The notes: a model not told the origin generated them from the letters alone. Counted from the stretch's first letter, positions 42,899-52,083 are shown. The stretch is DNA of 64,000 nucleotides from Amycolatopsis pretoriensis (GCF_900107925.1 NZ_FNUJ01000001.1:1178001-1242000); one strand, 5' to 3'. Numbers and translations are program-made.

Positions 42899-44068
42899 AT
42901 GACCCCCGAGATCGACCTGACCGACTTCAAGGTCCTGACTGACCCGTTCACCGCCTACGACCAGGCCCGCGAAGTGAGTGCACTGGCCCGGCTCGTCATC
43001 CCCGGCTTCGGGCCGTTCTGGGCCCTGACCCGCTACCGCGAGGCCCGCGCGATGCTGGCCGACCCGCGCTTCGAGGTCCGTTCCGAGAGCTTCATGCGCC
43101 CGCCGGGCATCCCCGAGCACTGCCTCGAGTACATGCGGACCATGGCCGAGCAGGACGGGCCCGAGCACCTGAGGCTGCGCCGGCTGGTCGCGCCGGCATT
43201 CACCCCGAAGCGCGCGGCGCAGCTGCGCCCGCGGCTGGCGGCGCTCACCGAGCGGCTGCTCGACGAGCTGCCCGGGCACGCCGAGGACGGCGTCGTCGAC
43301 CTGATCCCGCACTTCGCCCGGCCATTGCCGATGGACGTCATCTGCGAAATGGCGGGGATCGCCGAGGTCGACCGGCCGCGCTGGCGGGAGTACGGCGCCG
43401 CGGTCGCGGGCGGGGCCGGTCCGGACTTCGCGGCCGCGATCCCGGCGATCATCGAGGGCGCGAAGGAGGCGGTGGCGCGCAGCCGGGCGGAACCGGGTGA
43501 CGACCTCATCGGCGACCTCGTCCACGCCCAGGACGGCGACCGGCTCACCGACACCGAGCTGGTCACGCTCGTCTGGCACCTCGTGCTGGCCGGGCAGACG
43601 CCGGTGAACCTGATCGCCAACGCCGTCGAAGCGCTGCTGCGGCACCCGGACCAGCTGGACCTGCTGCGCGCGGACCCCGGGTGGTGGCCGGGCGCGGTCG
43701 AGGAGCTGATGCGCTTCTGCAGCCCGCAGCTGCTGACCACGCCGCGGTTCGCCCGGGAAGACGTCGAGATCGACGGGCAGCTGATCCGCGAAGGCGAGCG
43801 GGTGACCGCGGCGATGGTGGGTGCCGATCGCGACCCGCGGGTGTTCGCCGACGCGGACCGCCTGGACGTGACGCGCTCCGGGCCGGCTCAGCTCGGGTTC
43901 TCCCACGGCCCGCACTTCTGCCTGGGCGCGTCGATCGCGCGGGTGGAGACGGAGGTGGCGCTTTCGGCACTGTTCCGGCGGTTCCCGGATCTGGCCCTGG
44001 CCGGTGACGTGCCGCGGGCGCCGGACGGCGGGACGTGGCGGCCCGCGAAGTTACTCCTGACGCTCTGA
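42899..44068 (+). CDS. cytochrome P450
   Basis: A 389-residue soluble bacterial P450. The heme-binding loop is FSHGPHFCLGASIARVE with the ligand Cys at about 341. The K-helix ExxR is in VEELMRF (about 268-272). The I-helix reads LVLAGQTPVNLI, where the usual AGxETT would be. The acidic residue of the acid-alcohol pair appears to be deleted and the following Thr is replaced by Pro. This may point to unusual oxygen activation or a subfamily trait. No ferredoxin gene is adjacent. It is probably controlled by the divergent TetR. Confidence 0.92.
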   Translation: MTPEIDLTDFKVLTDPFTAYDQAREVSALARLVIPGFGPFWALTRYREARAMLADPRFEVRSESFMRPPGIPEHCLEYMRTMAEQDGPEHLRLRRLVAPAFTPKRAAQLRPRLAALTERLLDELPGHAEDGVVDLIPHFARPLPMDVICEMAGIAEVDRPRWREYGAAVAGGAGPDFAAAIPAIIEGAKEAVARSRAEPGDDLIGDLVHAQDGDRLTDTELVTLVWHLVLAGQTPVNLIANAVEALLRHPDQLDLLRADPGWWPGAVEELMRFCSPQLLTTPRFAREDVEIDGQLIREGERVTAAMVGADRDPRVFADADRLDVTRSGPAQLGFSHGPHFCLGASIARVETEVALSALFRRFPDLALAGDVPRAPDGGTWRPAKLLLTL

Positions 44069-44848
44069 CGCGCGCTGCGACCGGGCGGTGATCAGCGTTT
44101 CGATGCCGTCGAGGACGCGGGCGAGGCCGAAGCGGAAGGTGTAAGCGGGGTCTTCGGCGGCGTTGTGGGCTTCGCCCGCGGCCTGGCCGACGCGCGAGGC
44201 CAGGGGGTAGTGCTCGGCGGCGGCCGCCGGGATGCCGGCCAGCACCGGCGCGGCGCGCTCCCACCACTGAGCGTCGGTCAGGCCGCTGGTGCGGACCAGG
44301 CGGGCGGCGTCGAGCGAGCTGCGCGCGGTGGTCCGCACCAGGCCGGTGACGAGGGCGACGGCGGCGTCCATCTCGACGTCGTCGAGGCCGATGCCCTCGA
44401 CCGCGCGCAGTTCGCGTTCGTACTTGGCGAAGCTGTGCGGGCCCAGCGCCGAGCGGCTGGTGGTGACCTGCAGCAGCCACGGGTGGCGGTGGAACAGCGC
44501 CCACTGGTCCTCGGCGATCGCGGTCAGCGCGGCGCGCCAGCCGAGCGCGGGGTCGGGGACGGGCAGCTCGCCGTGGGCGTGGTCGATCATCAGGTCCAGC
44601 AGCTCGGCGCGGCCCGGCACGTAGGTGTAGAGGGACATGGGGGAGACGCCGAGCTGCTCGGCGACGCGGCGGATGGTGACGGCGTCGATGGTGTCGGCGT
44701 CGGCCAGCGCGATGGCCGCCCCGACGACGTCGGCCGTGGTCAGCTTGGGTTTCGGGCCGCGGCGCGGGGGTCCCGGCACGCCCCAGAGCAGCTCGATCGC
44801 CCGTCGCGGGTCGCCGTCTCCGTTGTCCTCGGTGCTCACGCCGCTCAT
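44051..44848 (-). CDS. TetR family transcriptional regulator (TetR_C_1 type)
   Basis: A 265-residue regulator. A 35-residue N-terminal lead precedes the helix-turn-helix (AVTIRRVAEQLGVSPMSLYTYVPGRAELLDLMID, about 55-90). The C-terminal domain resembles tetracycline/drug-responsive repressors of exporters. It is divergent from a drug-type ABC exporter, and two matching sites lie in the gap. ATG at 44848 was chosen; GTG at 44857 or 44839 are alternatives. Its 3' end overlaps the P450 gene by 18 bases. Confidence 0.9.
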   Translation of the reverse strand: MSGVSTEDNGDGDPRRAIELLWGVPGPPRRGPKPKLTTADVVGAAIALADADTIDAVTIRRVAEQLGVSPMSLYTYVPGRAELLDLMIDHAHGELPVPDPALGWRAALTAIAEDQWALFHRHPWLLQVTTSRSALGPHSFAKYERELRAVEGIGLDDVEMDAAVALVTGLVRTTARSSLDAARLVRTSGLTDAQWWERAAPVLAGIPAAAAEHYPLASRVGQAAGEAHNAAEDPAYTFRFGLARVLDGIETLITARSQRASERQE

Positions 44849-44865
44849 TCTGCCCACCGGATTCT

Positions 44866-44917
44866 CGTACGCCGTACAGAGTTGTGCTACGCTTTTCTTC
44901 GTACATGGTACAGAGTT
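44866..44917. promoter_or_regulatory. two tandem operators for the exporter repressor
   Basis: CGTAC-N3-GTACAGAGTT occurs twice, at 44866-44883 and 44900-44917, a 34-base spacing or about three helical turns. Each copy contains the dyad GTAC-N3-GTAC. They occupy the divergent gap between the TetR and ABC genes, and the second ends 10 bases before the ABC start codon. Confidence 0.75.
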
Positions 44918-44927
44918 AAGGGGCTCG

Positions 44928-45857
44928 ATGACTCCGCAGATCCACGCCGAGGGACTTCGCAGGCGCTACGGCGATGCGTACGCCCTCGATGGGTTCGATC
45001 TCTCCGTCCCGGCCGGGTCGCTGCACGGCCTGCTGGGACCCAACGGCGCCGGCAAGACCACGGCCGTGCGCGTGCTGTCCACCCTGCTGCGTCACGACGG
45101 GGGCACCGCGCGCGTGGCCGGCTTCGACGTCGCCACCGAATCGGCGCGAGTGCGCGCCTCGATCGGGCTGGTCGGCCAGCAGGCCGCGGTCGACGAGATC
45201 CTGTCCGGACGCCAGAACCTGATCCTGTTCGGCCGGCTGCACCACCTCGGCCGTCGCGAGGCCAGGCGCCGCGCGGACGACCTGCTCGAGCGCTTCGACC
45301 TGGCCGGCACCGGCGCGAAGCCGGTGTCGGCGTACTCCGGCGGGATGCGGCGACGCCTCGACCTGGCCGCGTCGCTGCTGGCCGCCCCGCGGGTGCTGTT
45401 CCTCGACGAGCCGACGACCGGGCTGGACCCGCGCAGCCGCACCGAGGTCTGGCGCGCGGTGCGGTCCCTGGTCGCCGACGGCACCACCGTGCTGCTCACC
45501 ACGCAGTACCTGGAGGAGGCCGACCGGCTGGCCGACCGCATCTCGCTGGTCGAACACGGCCGCGTGATCGCCGAAGGCACCCCCGCCGAGCTGAAGGGCT
45601 CCCTCGGCGCGACCCGGATCGAGCTGACCCTCACCGATCCGGACAAAGTGGACGCCGCGACGGCGTTGCTGGCCCGGGTCACCGGCGCCGAGCCGGTCAC
45701 CGAGGAGCTGCGGGTCAGCGCACCGGCGGAACCGGCGATGCTGACCGACCTCGTGCGCGAGCTGGCGGCGACCGAACTGGCGGTCGCCGACGTCGCGCTG
45801 CGGCACCCGACGCTCGACGAAGTGTTCCTGGAGCTGACCGGAAAGGTGACGCGATGA
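44928..45857 (+). CDS. drug-export ABC transporter ATP-binding protein (DrrA-like)
   Basis: A 309-residue ATPase of the daunorubicin/doxorubicin exporter type. Walker A is GPNGAGKTT (about 38-46), signature YSGGMRRRLD (about 138) and Walker B VLFLDEPTTGLDP (about 158). A DrrA-type C-terminal domain ends HPTLDEVFLELTG. AAGGGG lies shortly upstream of the ATG. The stop overlaps the permease ATG by 4 bases. Expression is probably repressed by the divergent TetR through two tandem sites and induced by a drug ligand. Confidence 0.92.
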   Translation: MTPQIHAEGLRRRYGDAYALDGFDLSVPAGSLHGLLGPNGAGKTTAVRVLSTLLRHDGGTARVAGFDVATESARVRASIGLVGQQAAVDEILSGRQNLILFGRLHHLGRREARRRADDLLERFDLAGTGAKPVSAYSGGMRRRLDLAASLLAAPRVLFLDEPTTGLDPRSRTEVWRAVRSLVADGTTVLLTTQYLEEADRLADRISLVEHGRVIAEGTPAELKGSLGATRIELTLTDPDKVDAATALLARVTGAEPVTEELRVSAPAEPAMLTDLVRELAATELAVADVALRHPTLDEVFLELTGKVTR

Positions 45858-46636
45858 GGTGGGCCCTCGAAGACGGCTGGACGCTGACCGGCCGCTACCT
45901 CGCGCAGCTGGCCCGGCGCCCGGCGCGGCTGGCCACGGTGGTGGCGTTCCCGATCTTGATGGTGCTGATCTTCGCCTACCTGCTCGGCGGCGGGATGACC
46001 GTGCCCGGCGGTGGCTCCTACCGCGAGTTCCTGATGCCGGGGATGTTCGCGATGACCATGGCCTTCGGCCTGTCGGGGACGATGATCGCCGTGCTCGACG
46101 ACGCCACCAAGGGCGTCACCGACCGGTTCCGGTCGCTGCCGATGGCGCCCTCGGCGGTCCTCACCGGCCGGGTCGCGGCGGACCTGGTGAACGCGGTGCT
46201 CGCCCTGGCGGTGCTGCTGGGCTGCGGGTTCGCCGTCGGCTGGCAGCCCCACGGCAGCCTGGCCGAGACGTTCGCGGCGTTCGGGTTGCTGCTCCTGCTG
46301 CGCACGGCCCTGGTGTGGGCCGGCGTCTACCTGGGCCTGCTGACCACCGATCCGGCGATGGTGACGCTTGCGCAGACGCTGGAGTTCCCGTTCGGGTTCC
46401 TCTCCAGCGCGTTCGTGGCGACCGCGACCATGCCGGTGTGGCTGGGAACCGTGGCCGAGTGGAACCCGTTGTCTTCCACGGTGACGGCGGCGCGGGTGCT
46501 GTTCGGCAACCCGGGCGCGGCCGGGACGTCCTGGGTGAGCACGCATGCGGTGCTGATGGCGGTGGCGTGGCCGCTGGTGCTGCTCGCGGTGTTCGTGCCG
46601 CTGTCGGTCCGCCGATACGGGAGGCTGGGGAACTGA
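45854..46636 (+). CDS. drug-export ABC transporter permease (DrrB-like)
   Basis: A 260-residue ABC-2 type permease with six transmembrane segments (first at about 27-47). It contains the family segment RFRSLPMAPSAVLTGRVAADLVN and ends with a C-terminal helix and the basic tail RRYGRLGN. With the preceding ATPase it should form a homodimeric-type exporter of an amphipathic drug. The last bases of the gene contain the ribosome-binding site for the SNF2 helicase gene. Confidence 0.92.
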   Translation: MRWALEDGWTLTGRYLAQLARRPARLATVVAFPILMVLIFAYLLGGGMTVPGGGSYREFLMPGMFAMTMAFGLSGTMIAVLDDATKGVTDRFRSLPMAPSAVLTGRVAADLVNAVLALAVLLGCGFAVGWQPHGSLAETFAAFGLLLLLRTALVWAGVYLGLLTTDPAMVTLAQTLEFPFGFLSSAFVATATMPVWLGTVAEWNPLSSTVTAARVLFGNPGAAGTSWVSTHAVLMAVAWPLVLLAVFVPLSVRRYGRLGN

Positions 46637-49197
46637 ACGCCGATTTCCTGCCGGGTGAACCGCCGCGAGCGGGTCGCCTGGTGCTCGACGACCGGGAACT
46701 GTCCATTGCGGACGGTCTGCGGGAACTGCTCGCCACCGCGGACCCCGATCCGTCCGTGCTGTTCTGGGCGACCGCGGCGAAAGCGGCGCTGCGGCTGGTC
46801 GCCGCCGGGCGGCTGCTGCCGGGGGTGACCGACGCGGGGCACGACGCCTGGCGCGTCGGCCCCCTGGAGCCGGCGGAAGCGGCCTGGCTGCGGGACCTCG
46901 CGGCCGCGATGCCGGTGGACGAACGCGCGCCGGGACCGCTGCTGCGGGCGTTCCTCGACGCCGTCGCCGACACCCTGCCCCGCACGCCGGCCGCGGCGAA
47001 GGCGGCCGGGACACGGTTGTTCGCCGCCATCGCCCCACAGCGGGCGGAGTCCTTGCGGGACTGGGCGGACGAGCTGGCGGCCGGGCTCGACTCGGGCATC
47101 CGGGTGTCGCTGCGCGTCGAGGCGCCGGACGGGTTCGACACCGGCCGCTTCCACGCCGTCGTGCAGGTGCACAGCCTGGCCGAACCGGGCGAGGTCGCCG
47201 ACGCGGCGCGGCTGTGGGAGACGGGCCGGTTCGGGCCGCGGGCCCGCATCGACGTCGTGCTGGCGCTGCGGCGCGGCGCGCAGGTGTGGCCGGCGTTGAG
47301 CCCGTTGCTGACCTCGGCCGTGCCCGATGAGCTGGTGCTGGGCGGGGACGACGTGACCGAGCTGGTCGCGACCGCGGCGCCGCGGCTGGCGGCGGTCGGC
47401 ATCGACGTGCACTGGCCGGCCGAGCTCGCCGGCTCGCTGACCGCGCGAGCGGTGGTCACCGCCGGGGACACCCCGGGCGACTTGCCGTCGTTCTTCGGCG
47501 GCGGCCGGGCGCTGGCCTTCGACTGGCAGCTCGCGCTGGGTGGGGAGGTGCTGACCGAGGCGGAACTCGACGCGCTCGCCGAGGCCCGCCGCCCGGTGGT
47601 GCGGCTGCGGGACCGCTGGGTGCTGGTCGACCCGGCGTTGGCGGCGAAGGCGCGGGACCGGACGCTCAAGCCGCTGACACCGGTCGACGCGCTCGGTGCG
47701 GTGCTGACCGGGACGACGGAGGTCGACGGCGAGCACGTCGAGGTCGTCACCGAGGGCTGGCTGGCGCGGTTGCGCGACCGGCTCTCGGCGCCGCCGGAGC
47801 CCCAGGTGCCGCCGGCCGGGCTGGCCGCGACACTGCGGGACTACCAGCTGCGCGGGCTGCAGTGGCTGGCCACCGTCACCGGCCTGGGTCTCGGCGGCTG
47901 CCTCGCCGACGACATGGGGCTGGGCAAGACGGTCACGCTGATCGCGCTGCACCTGCACCGGGCATCGGGGGCGACGCTGGTGGTGTGCCCGGCGTCGCTG
48001 CTGGGCAACTGGGAACGCGAGATCCGCCGGTTCGCCCCGGGCGTGCCGGTGCGGCGCTTCCACGGCACCGCCCGCTCGCTCGAGGACGTCGACGGGTTCG
48101 TGCTCACGACCTACGGCACGCTGCGCGCCGATCCCGCGCCACTGGCCGGGATCTCGTGGGGGCTGCTGGTCGCCGACGAGGCCCAGCACGTCAAGAACCA
48201 CCGGTCGGAGACGGCGAAGGCGCTGCGGCTGGTGCCCGCGGCCGCGCGGGTGGCGCTGACCGGCACGCCGGTGGAGAACACGCTCTCGGAGCTGTGGGCG
48301 GTCCTCGACTGGTCCGCGCCGGGCCTGCTGGGATCGCTGTCGGAATTCCGGGCGCGCTGGGCGAAACCGATCGAAGCCGGGGACCCGGCCGCGGCCGAGC
48401 GGCTGTCGCGGCTGCTGCGGCCGTTCCTGTTGCGGCGCCGCAAATCCGACCCCGGGATCGCGCCGGAGCTGCCGGCGAAGACCGAGACCGACCGGCCGGT
48501 GGCGCTGAGCGCGGAGCAGGTGGCGCTCTACGAGGCGGTGGTGCGGGAGATGATGGCCGATATCGCCGCGAGCGACGGCATGGCCCGGCGCGGCCGGATC
48601 GTCAAGCTGCTGACCGCGCTCAAGCAGATCTGCAACCACCCGGCGCAGTACCTCAAGGAGCCCGGCGGCCGGTCGGGCAAGCTCGAACTGCTCGACGAGC
48701 TCCTCGAGACGATCCTCGCCGAGGGCGGCGCGGTGCTGGTGTTCACCCAGTACGTCGCCATGGCCCGGCTGCTGGAGCAGCACCTGGCCGCGCGCGGGAT
48801 CGGGACGCAGCTGCTGCACGGCGGCACCCCGGTCGCCCGTCGCGACGAACTCGTCCAGCGGTTCCAGGACGGCGCGGTGCCGGTGTTCCTGTTGTCGCTC
48901 AAGGCGGCCGGGACGGGGCTGAACCTGACGCGCGCCGACCACGTCGTGCACTTCGACCGCTGGTGGAACCCGGCGGTCGAGGACCAGGCGACCGACCGGG
49001 CCTACCGGATCGGGCAGACGCGCCCGGTCCAGGTGCACCGGCTGGTGGCCGAGGGCACCGTGGAGGACCGGATCGCGGCGATGCTGCGGGAGAAGCGGGC
49101 GCTGGCCGAGGCGGTGCTGGCCGGCGGTGAGGCGGCGTTGACGGAACTGACCGACACCGAGCTCGCGGAGCTCGTCGAGCTGAGGAGCCGCGGATGA
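46633..49197 (+). CDS. SNF2/Rad54 family DNA-dependent ATPase (helicase-like)
   Basis: An 854-residue Swi2/Snf2-type enzyme. The N-terminal SNF2_assoc region (about 1-390) precedes the motor. Motif I is DDMGLGKT (about 426-433), motif II DEAQ (about 514) and motif III ALTGTPVEN. The C-terminal helicase domain has LLSLKAAGTGLNLT and YRIGQTRPVQ (about 790-800). No ATG or GTG precedes the conserved ADFLPGEPPRAGRL segment. CTG at 46633, with GGGAGG 8 bases upstream, is the best start; GTG at 46681 is the fallback and would remove the conserved first residues. It is paired with a SWIM protein, a standard combination thought to act in DNA repair or chromosome remodelling. Confidence 0.88.
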   Translation: MNADFLPGEPPRAGRLVLDDRELSIADGLRELLATADPDPSVLFWATAAKAALRLVAAGRLLPGVTDAGHDAWRVGPLEPAEAAWLRDLAAAMPVDERAPGPLLRAFLDAVADTLPRTPAAAKAAGTRLFAAIAPQRAESLRDWADELAAGLDSGIRVSLRVEAPDGFDTGRFHAVVQVHSLAEPGEVADAARLWETGRFGPRARIDVVLALRRGAQVWPALSPLLTSAVPDELVLGGDDVTELVATAAPRLAAVGIDVHWPAELAGSLTARAVVTAGDTPGDLPSFFGGGRALAFDWQLALGGEVLTEAELDALAEARRPVVRLRDRWVLVDPALAAKARDRTLKPLTPVDALGAVLTGTTEVDGEHVEVVTEGWLARLRDRLSAPPEPQVPPAGLAATLRDYQLRGLQWLATVTGLGLGGCLADDMGLGKTVTLIALHLHRASGATLVVCPASLLGNWEREIRRFAPGVPVRRFHGTARSLEDVDGFVLTTYGTLRADPAPLAGISWGLLVADEAQHVKNHRSETAKALRLVPAAARVALTGTPVENTLSELWAVLDWSAPGLLGSLSEFRARWAKPIEAGDPAAAERLSRLLRPFLLRRRKSDPGIAPELPAKTETDRPVALSAEQVALYEAVVREMMADIAASDGMARRGRIVKLLTALKQICNHPAQYLKEPGGRSGKLELLDELLETILAEGGAVLVFTQYVAMARLLEQHLAARGIGTQLLHGGTPVARRDELVQRFQDGAVPVFLLSLKAAGTGLNLTRADHVVHFDRWWNPAVEDQATDRAYRIGQTRPVQVHRLVAEGTVEDRIAAMLREKRALAEAVLAGGEAALTELTDTELAELVELRSRG

Positions 49198-50279
49198 GCG
49201 ACGACGTACGCGGTTTCCCGGCGTTCGGCGCGGGCGGCCGGCTGGCCCGGACGTGGTGGGGGCGGGCGTGGGTGCGCGCGATGGAGGACACCGCCCTGGA
49301 CCTGCGTCAGCTCAAGGCCGGGCGCAAGTACGCCGCGGCCGGGCTGGTCGGGCCGATCACGGTGAGCCCGGGCCGGATCGCGGCGGTGGTCGACGACGCC
49401 GACGGCGGCCCGTTCCGCACCGAGCTGCGGCTGGCGGTGCTGTCGGAAGCGGACTGGACGCGGTTCCTGGACCGGGTGGCCTCCCGTGCCGGGCACCTGG
49501 CGGCGCTGCTGGACCGGGACATGCCCCGCGACCTGGTGACGGCGGCCGACGACGCCGGGGTCCACCTGCTGCCGGACATCGGGGACCTGGATCCGGAGTG
49601 CGACTGCCCCGGCTGGGAGCTGCCGTGCCGGCACGCGGCGGCCTTGTCGTTCCAGGCGTCGTGGCTGCTGGACGCGGACCCGTTCGTGTTGCTGCTGATG
49701 CGGGGCAAGGGCGAACGGGAGATCCGGGAAGAGCTGGAGAGCCGCACGGCGCCACGGGCGGAGCTGGTCGTCGGGGACCGGACGCCGGGGGTGCTGCCGG
49801 ACCTGGCGGAGTTCGCCCCGTCGGGGGCGCCGTCGATCCCGGCCGCGCCGGGCGTGCCCGCGGAGGCGTTCGCGTTGCTGGCCGCGCACGCCTCCGCGCA
49901 GGCCCGGGCGGTGCTGGCGGGCGAGCCCTGGCCGGGACGGCGGCTGGACACCGTCCGGCTGGCCGCGCGGTTCCCGTCGGCGGCTTCGCGGCTGGGCGAG
50001 GGGCGTGAGTTCGAGCGGGCGGTGGCGGCCTGGACGCACGGCGGACGGGCCGGTCTCGAAGTCCTGGATTCGGCGTGGAACCCGCCGAAGGCGGCGCTCG
50101 CGGCGGCCCGGGCGGCGCTCGTCGACGAGGAGCCGGTGTTCGAGCGCAACCGGTGCACGGCCGGGGAGGTGCAGCTGCGCCTGGACCGGGCGGGCCGCTG
50201 GCACCCGTACCGGCGCGAGGACGGCGAGTGGTGGCCTTCGGGTCCGCCGGAAGCCGATCCGGGGCTGCTGATCGGCTGA
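49194..50279 (+). CDS. SWIM zinc-finger protein
   Basis: A 361-residue protein with a SWIM zinc finger CDCPGWELPCRH (about 137-148; CxC...CxH). The preceding region opens with TWWGRAWVRAMEDTALDLRQLKAGRKYA, the typical start of actinobacterial SWIM partners. The ATG overlaps the helicase stop (ATGA), so the two proteins are made together and very probably act in one complex on DNA. Confidence 0.92.
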   Translation: MSDDVRGFPAFGAGGRLARTWWGRAWVRAMEDTALDLRQLKAGRKYAAAGLVGPITVSPGRIAAVVDDADGGPFRTELRLAVLSEADWTRFLDRVASRAGHLAALLDRDMPRDLVTAADDAGVHLLPDIGDLDPECDCPGWELPCRHAAALSFQASWLLDADPFVLLLMRGKGEREIREELESRTAPRAELVVGDRTPGVLPDLAEFAPSGAPSIPAAPGVPAEAFALLAAHASAQARAVLAGEPWPGRRLDTVRLAARFPSAASRLGEGREFERAVAAWTHGGRAGLEVLDSAWNPPKAALAAARAALVDEEPVFERNRCTAGEVQLRLDRAGRWHPYRREDGEWWPSGPPEADPGLLIG

Positions 50280-50402
50280 CGCTTCTTCACGGATCGAGCC
50301 CGCGTCAAGCCAGGGATTTTCGTGGGGTTACGCGGTATCCAGCGTGATCCTCGTTGTCTCCTGTCCGCTACGGCGGGCTTTCCGCCGGGGCCCACTGGGG
50401 GT

Positions 50403-50436
50403 GCGGGCGCGCGGGGCCGCCTTCCCGCGCGCCCGC
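50403..50436 (+). terminator. GC-rich hairpin between the SWIM and DinB genes
   Basis: GCGGGCGCGCGGG (50403-50415) pairs perfectly with CCCGCGCGCCCGC (50424-50436) around an 8-base loop. It lies 36 bases before the DinB start and 123 bases after the SWIM stop. It may terminate read-through or act in the 5' leader of the DinB gene. The rest of 50280-50472 shows only a small GGCGG/CCGCC hairpin. Confidence 0.5.
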
Positions 50437-50472
50437 CCGGTTTCCGTCGGTGCCCGGCGCTAGCGTGCGCGC

Positions 50473-51045
50473 ATGGACGCCCTTGCCGCCGATCTGCACC
50501 GCTACCTCCAGGAAAACCGCGAGAACGTGCTCGCGTCGTTGTCCGGGTTGAGCGAGTACGACATCCGCCGTCCGGTGACGCCGACGGGGACCAACCTGCT
50601 GGGCCTGGTCAAGCACCTGGCCGGGATCGAGCTGGGCACGCTCGGCGACTGCGTGGGCCGCCCGGCCCCGGTCCGGCTGCCGTGGGTCGAGGACGGCTCG
50701 ATCTGGGACGGCGCCGACATGTGGGCCACGGCGGAGGAGTCCCGCGAGGAGCTGGTCGGGCTGTACCGCACGGCGTGGCGGCACACCGACGAGACGCTCG
50801 AGCTGCTGCCGCTGGACGCGCCGGCGTCGGTGCCGTGGTGGCCGGCGGACCGCCGGGAGACGACGTTCGGTTCGCTGCTGGTGCGCACGACCGCGGAGAC
50901 GGCCCACCACGCCGGTCACGCCGACATCGTCCGGGAGCTGATCGACGGCCGCGGCGGCGGCGACCACGACGACATCGGCGACGCGGCGTGGTGGGAGCGG
51001 TACGTGGGGCGGATCCGGCAGGCGGCCGAGCCGTTCCGCTCCTAG
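50473..51045 (+). CDS. DinB family protein (DUF664)
   Basis: A 190-residue four-helix-bundle protein of the DinB/YfiT superfamily. Putative metal-binding His residues are in LVKHLAGIE (about 53), AWRHTDETLE and TAETAHHAGHADIVRELIDGR (about 144-148). Members are mycothiol- or bacillithiol-dependent transferases or metal-dependent hydrolases; in this organism mycothiol is the expected thiol. The gene appears monocistronic. Confidence 0.9.
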   Translation: MDALAADLHRYLQENRENVLASLSGLSEYDIRRPVTPTGTNLLGLVKHLAGIELGTLGDCVGRPAPVRLPWVEDGSIWDGADMWATAEESREELVGLYRTAWRHTDETLELLPLDAPASVPWWPADRRETTFGSLLVRTTAETAHHAGHADIVRELIDGRGGGDHDDIGDAAWWERYVGRIRQAAEPFRS

Positions 51046-51049
51046 CGGT

Positions 51050-52060
51050 TCACGCGGCCGCGCGGTCGCCGAGCGGCCGGCGGCGCAGGTCCGGGCGCCG
51101 CAGTGCCGGGGGCTGGAAGGTCTGGTCGAGGACGCCGATGTCGGTGCCGGGCGGGACGATCTCGTCGATCCGGTCGAGCAAGTCGTCGGAGAGGGTGACG
51201 TCCACGCCGGCCAGCAGGTCGTCGAGGTGGGCCATCGTGCGGGCACCCAGGAGCGCGCTCGTCACGCCGGGGTGGGCGATGGTGAACGCCATCGCGAGGT
51301 GGGTCGGGGGCAGGCCGGCTTCCGCGGCGAGGGCGGCGAACTTCCCGGCGGCGGCGAGCCGGTTCTCGTCCTCGAGGTGGCGCACCAGGCCGGCGCGGCG
51401 CAGCTGGTCGTGCGGGCGGCCGGTGAGCAGTCCCTGGCCGAGCGGGCCCCAGACGAGGGTGCCCATCCCGTAGTGCTGGGTGGCGGGCAGGAGCTCGCGT
51501 TCGATGCCGCGGTTGAGCAGGGAGTAGACCGGCTGCTCGGTGTGGAAGGCGGTCAGGCCGTGCCGGGCCGCGGCCCACTGGGCTTCGACGATGCCGGCGG
51601 CGGGGGTCCCGGACGCGCCGATCGCGCGGACCTTCCCGCTGTGCAGGAGGTCGGTCAGCGCGGCGAGCGTTTCGTCGACGGGGGTGGCGGGGTCGGGGCG
51701 GTGCAGCTGGTAGAGGTCGATGTGGTCGGTGCGCAGGCGGCGCAGGGAGTGCTCCACGGCGGTGACGATCCAGCGCCGGGACGCGCCCTGGTGGTTGGGG
51801 TCCTGCCCGGTCGGGCGGCCGAACTTGGTGGCGAGCACGACGTCGTCGCGGCGGCCTTCCAGTGCCTTGCCGACGATTTCCTCGGAGTCGCCGTAGGCGT
51901 CGGCGGTGTCGACGAAGTTGATGCCGGCGTCGAGGGCTTTGTGCAGGACGCGGGCGGAGTCGGTGGGGTCGGCGTTGCCGATGGAGGTGGCGAACATCAG
52001 GGTGCCCAGGGCGTAGGGGCTGACCTGGATGCCGGTCCGGCCCAGGGTGCGGTACTGCAT
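51050..52060 (-). CDS. aldo/keto reductase
   Basis: A 336-residue NADPH-dependent reductase with the (beta/alpha)8 fold. The catalytic tetrad is visible as Asp and Tyr in FVDTADAYGDSE (about 50-61), Lys in VVLATKFGRP (about 79) and His in IDLYQLHRPDP (about 122). The substrate is unknown. It is divergent from a TetR gene across a double operator (52084-52139), so it is probably repressed by that regulator and induced by an aldehyde, ketone or drug. Confidence 0.93.
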   Translation of the reverse strand: MQYRTLGRTGIQVSPYALGTLMFATSIGNADPTDSARVLHKALDAGINFVDTADAYGDSEEIVGKALEGRRDDVVLATKFGRPTGQDPNHQGASRRWIVTAVEHSLRRLRTDHIDLYQLHRPDPATPVDETLAALTDLLHSGKVRAIGASGTPAAGIVEAQWAAARHGLTAFHTEQPVYSLLNRGIERELLPATQHYGMGTLVWGPLGQGLLTGRPHDQLRRAGLVRHLEDENRLAAAGKFAALAAEAGLPPTHLAMAFTIAHPGVTSALLGARTMAHLDDLLAGVDVTLSDDLLDRIDEIVPPGTDIGVLDQTFQPPALRRPDLRRRPLGDRAAA

Positions 52061-52083
52061 GGGGACTCCTCGGGAGTACGCTC

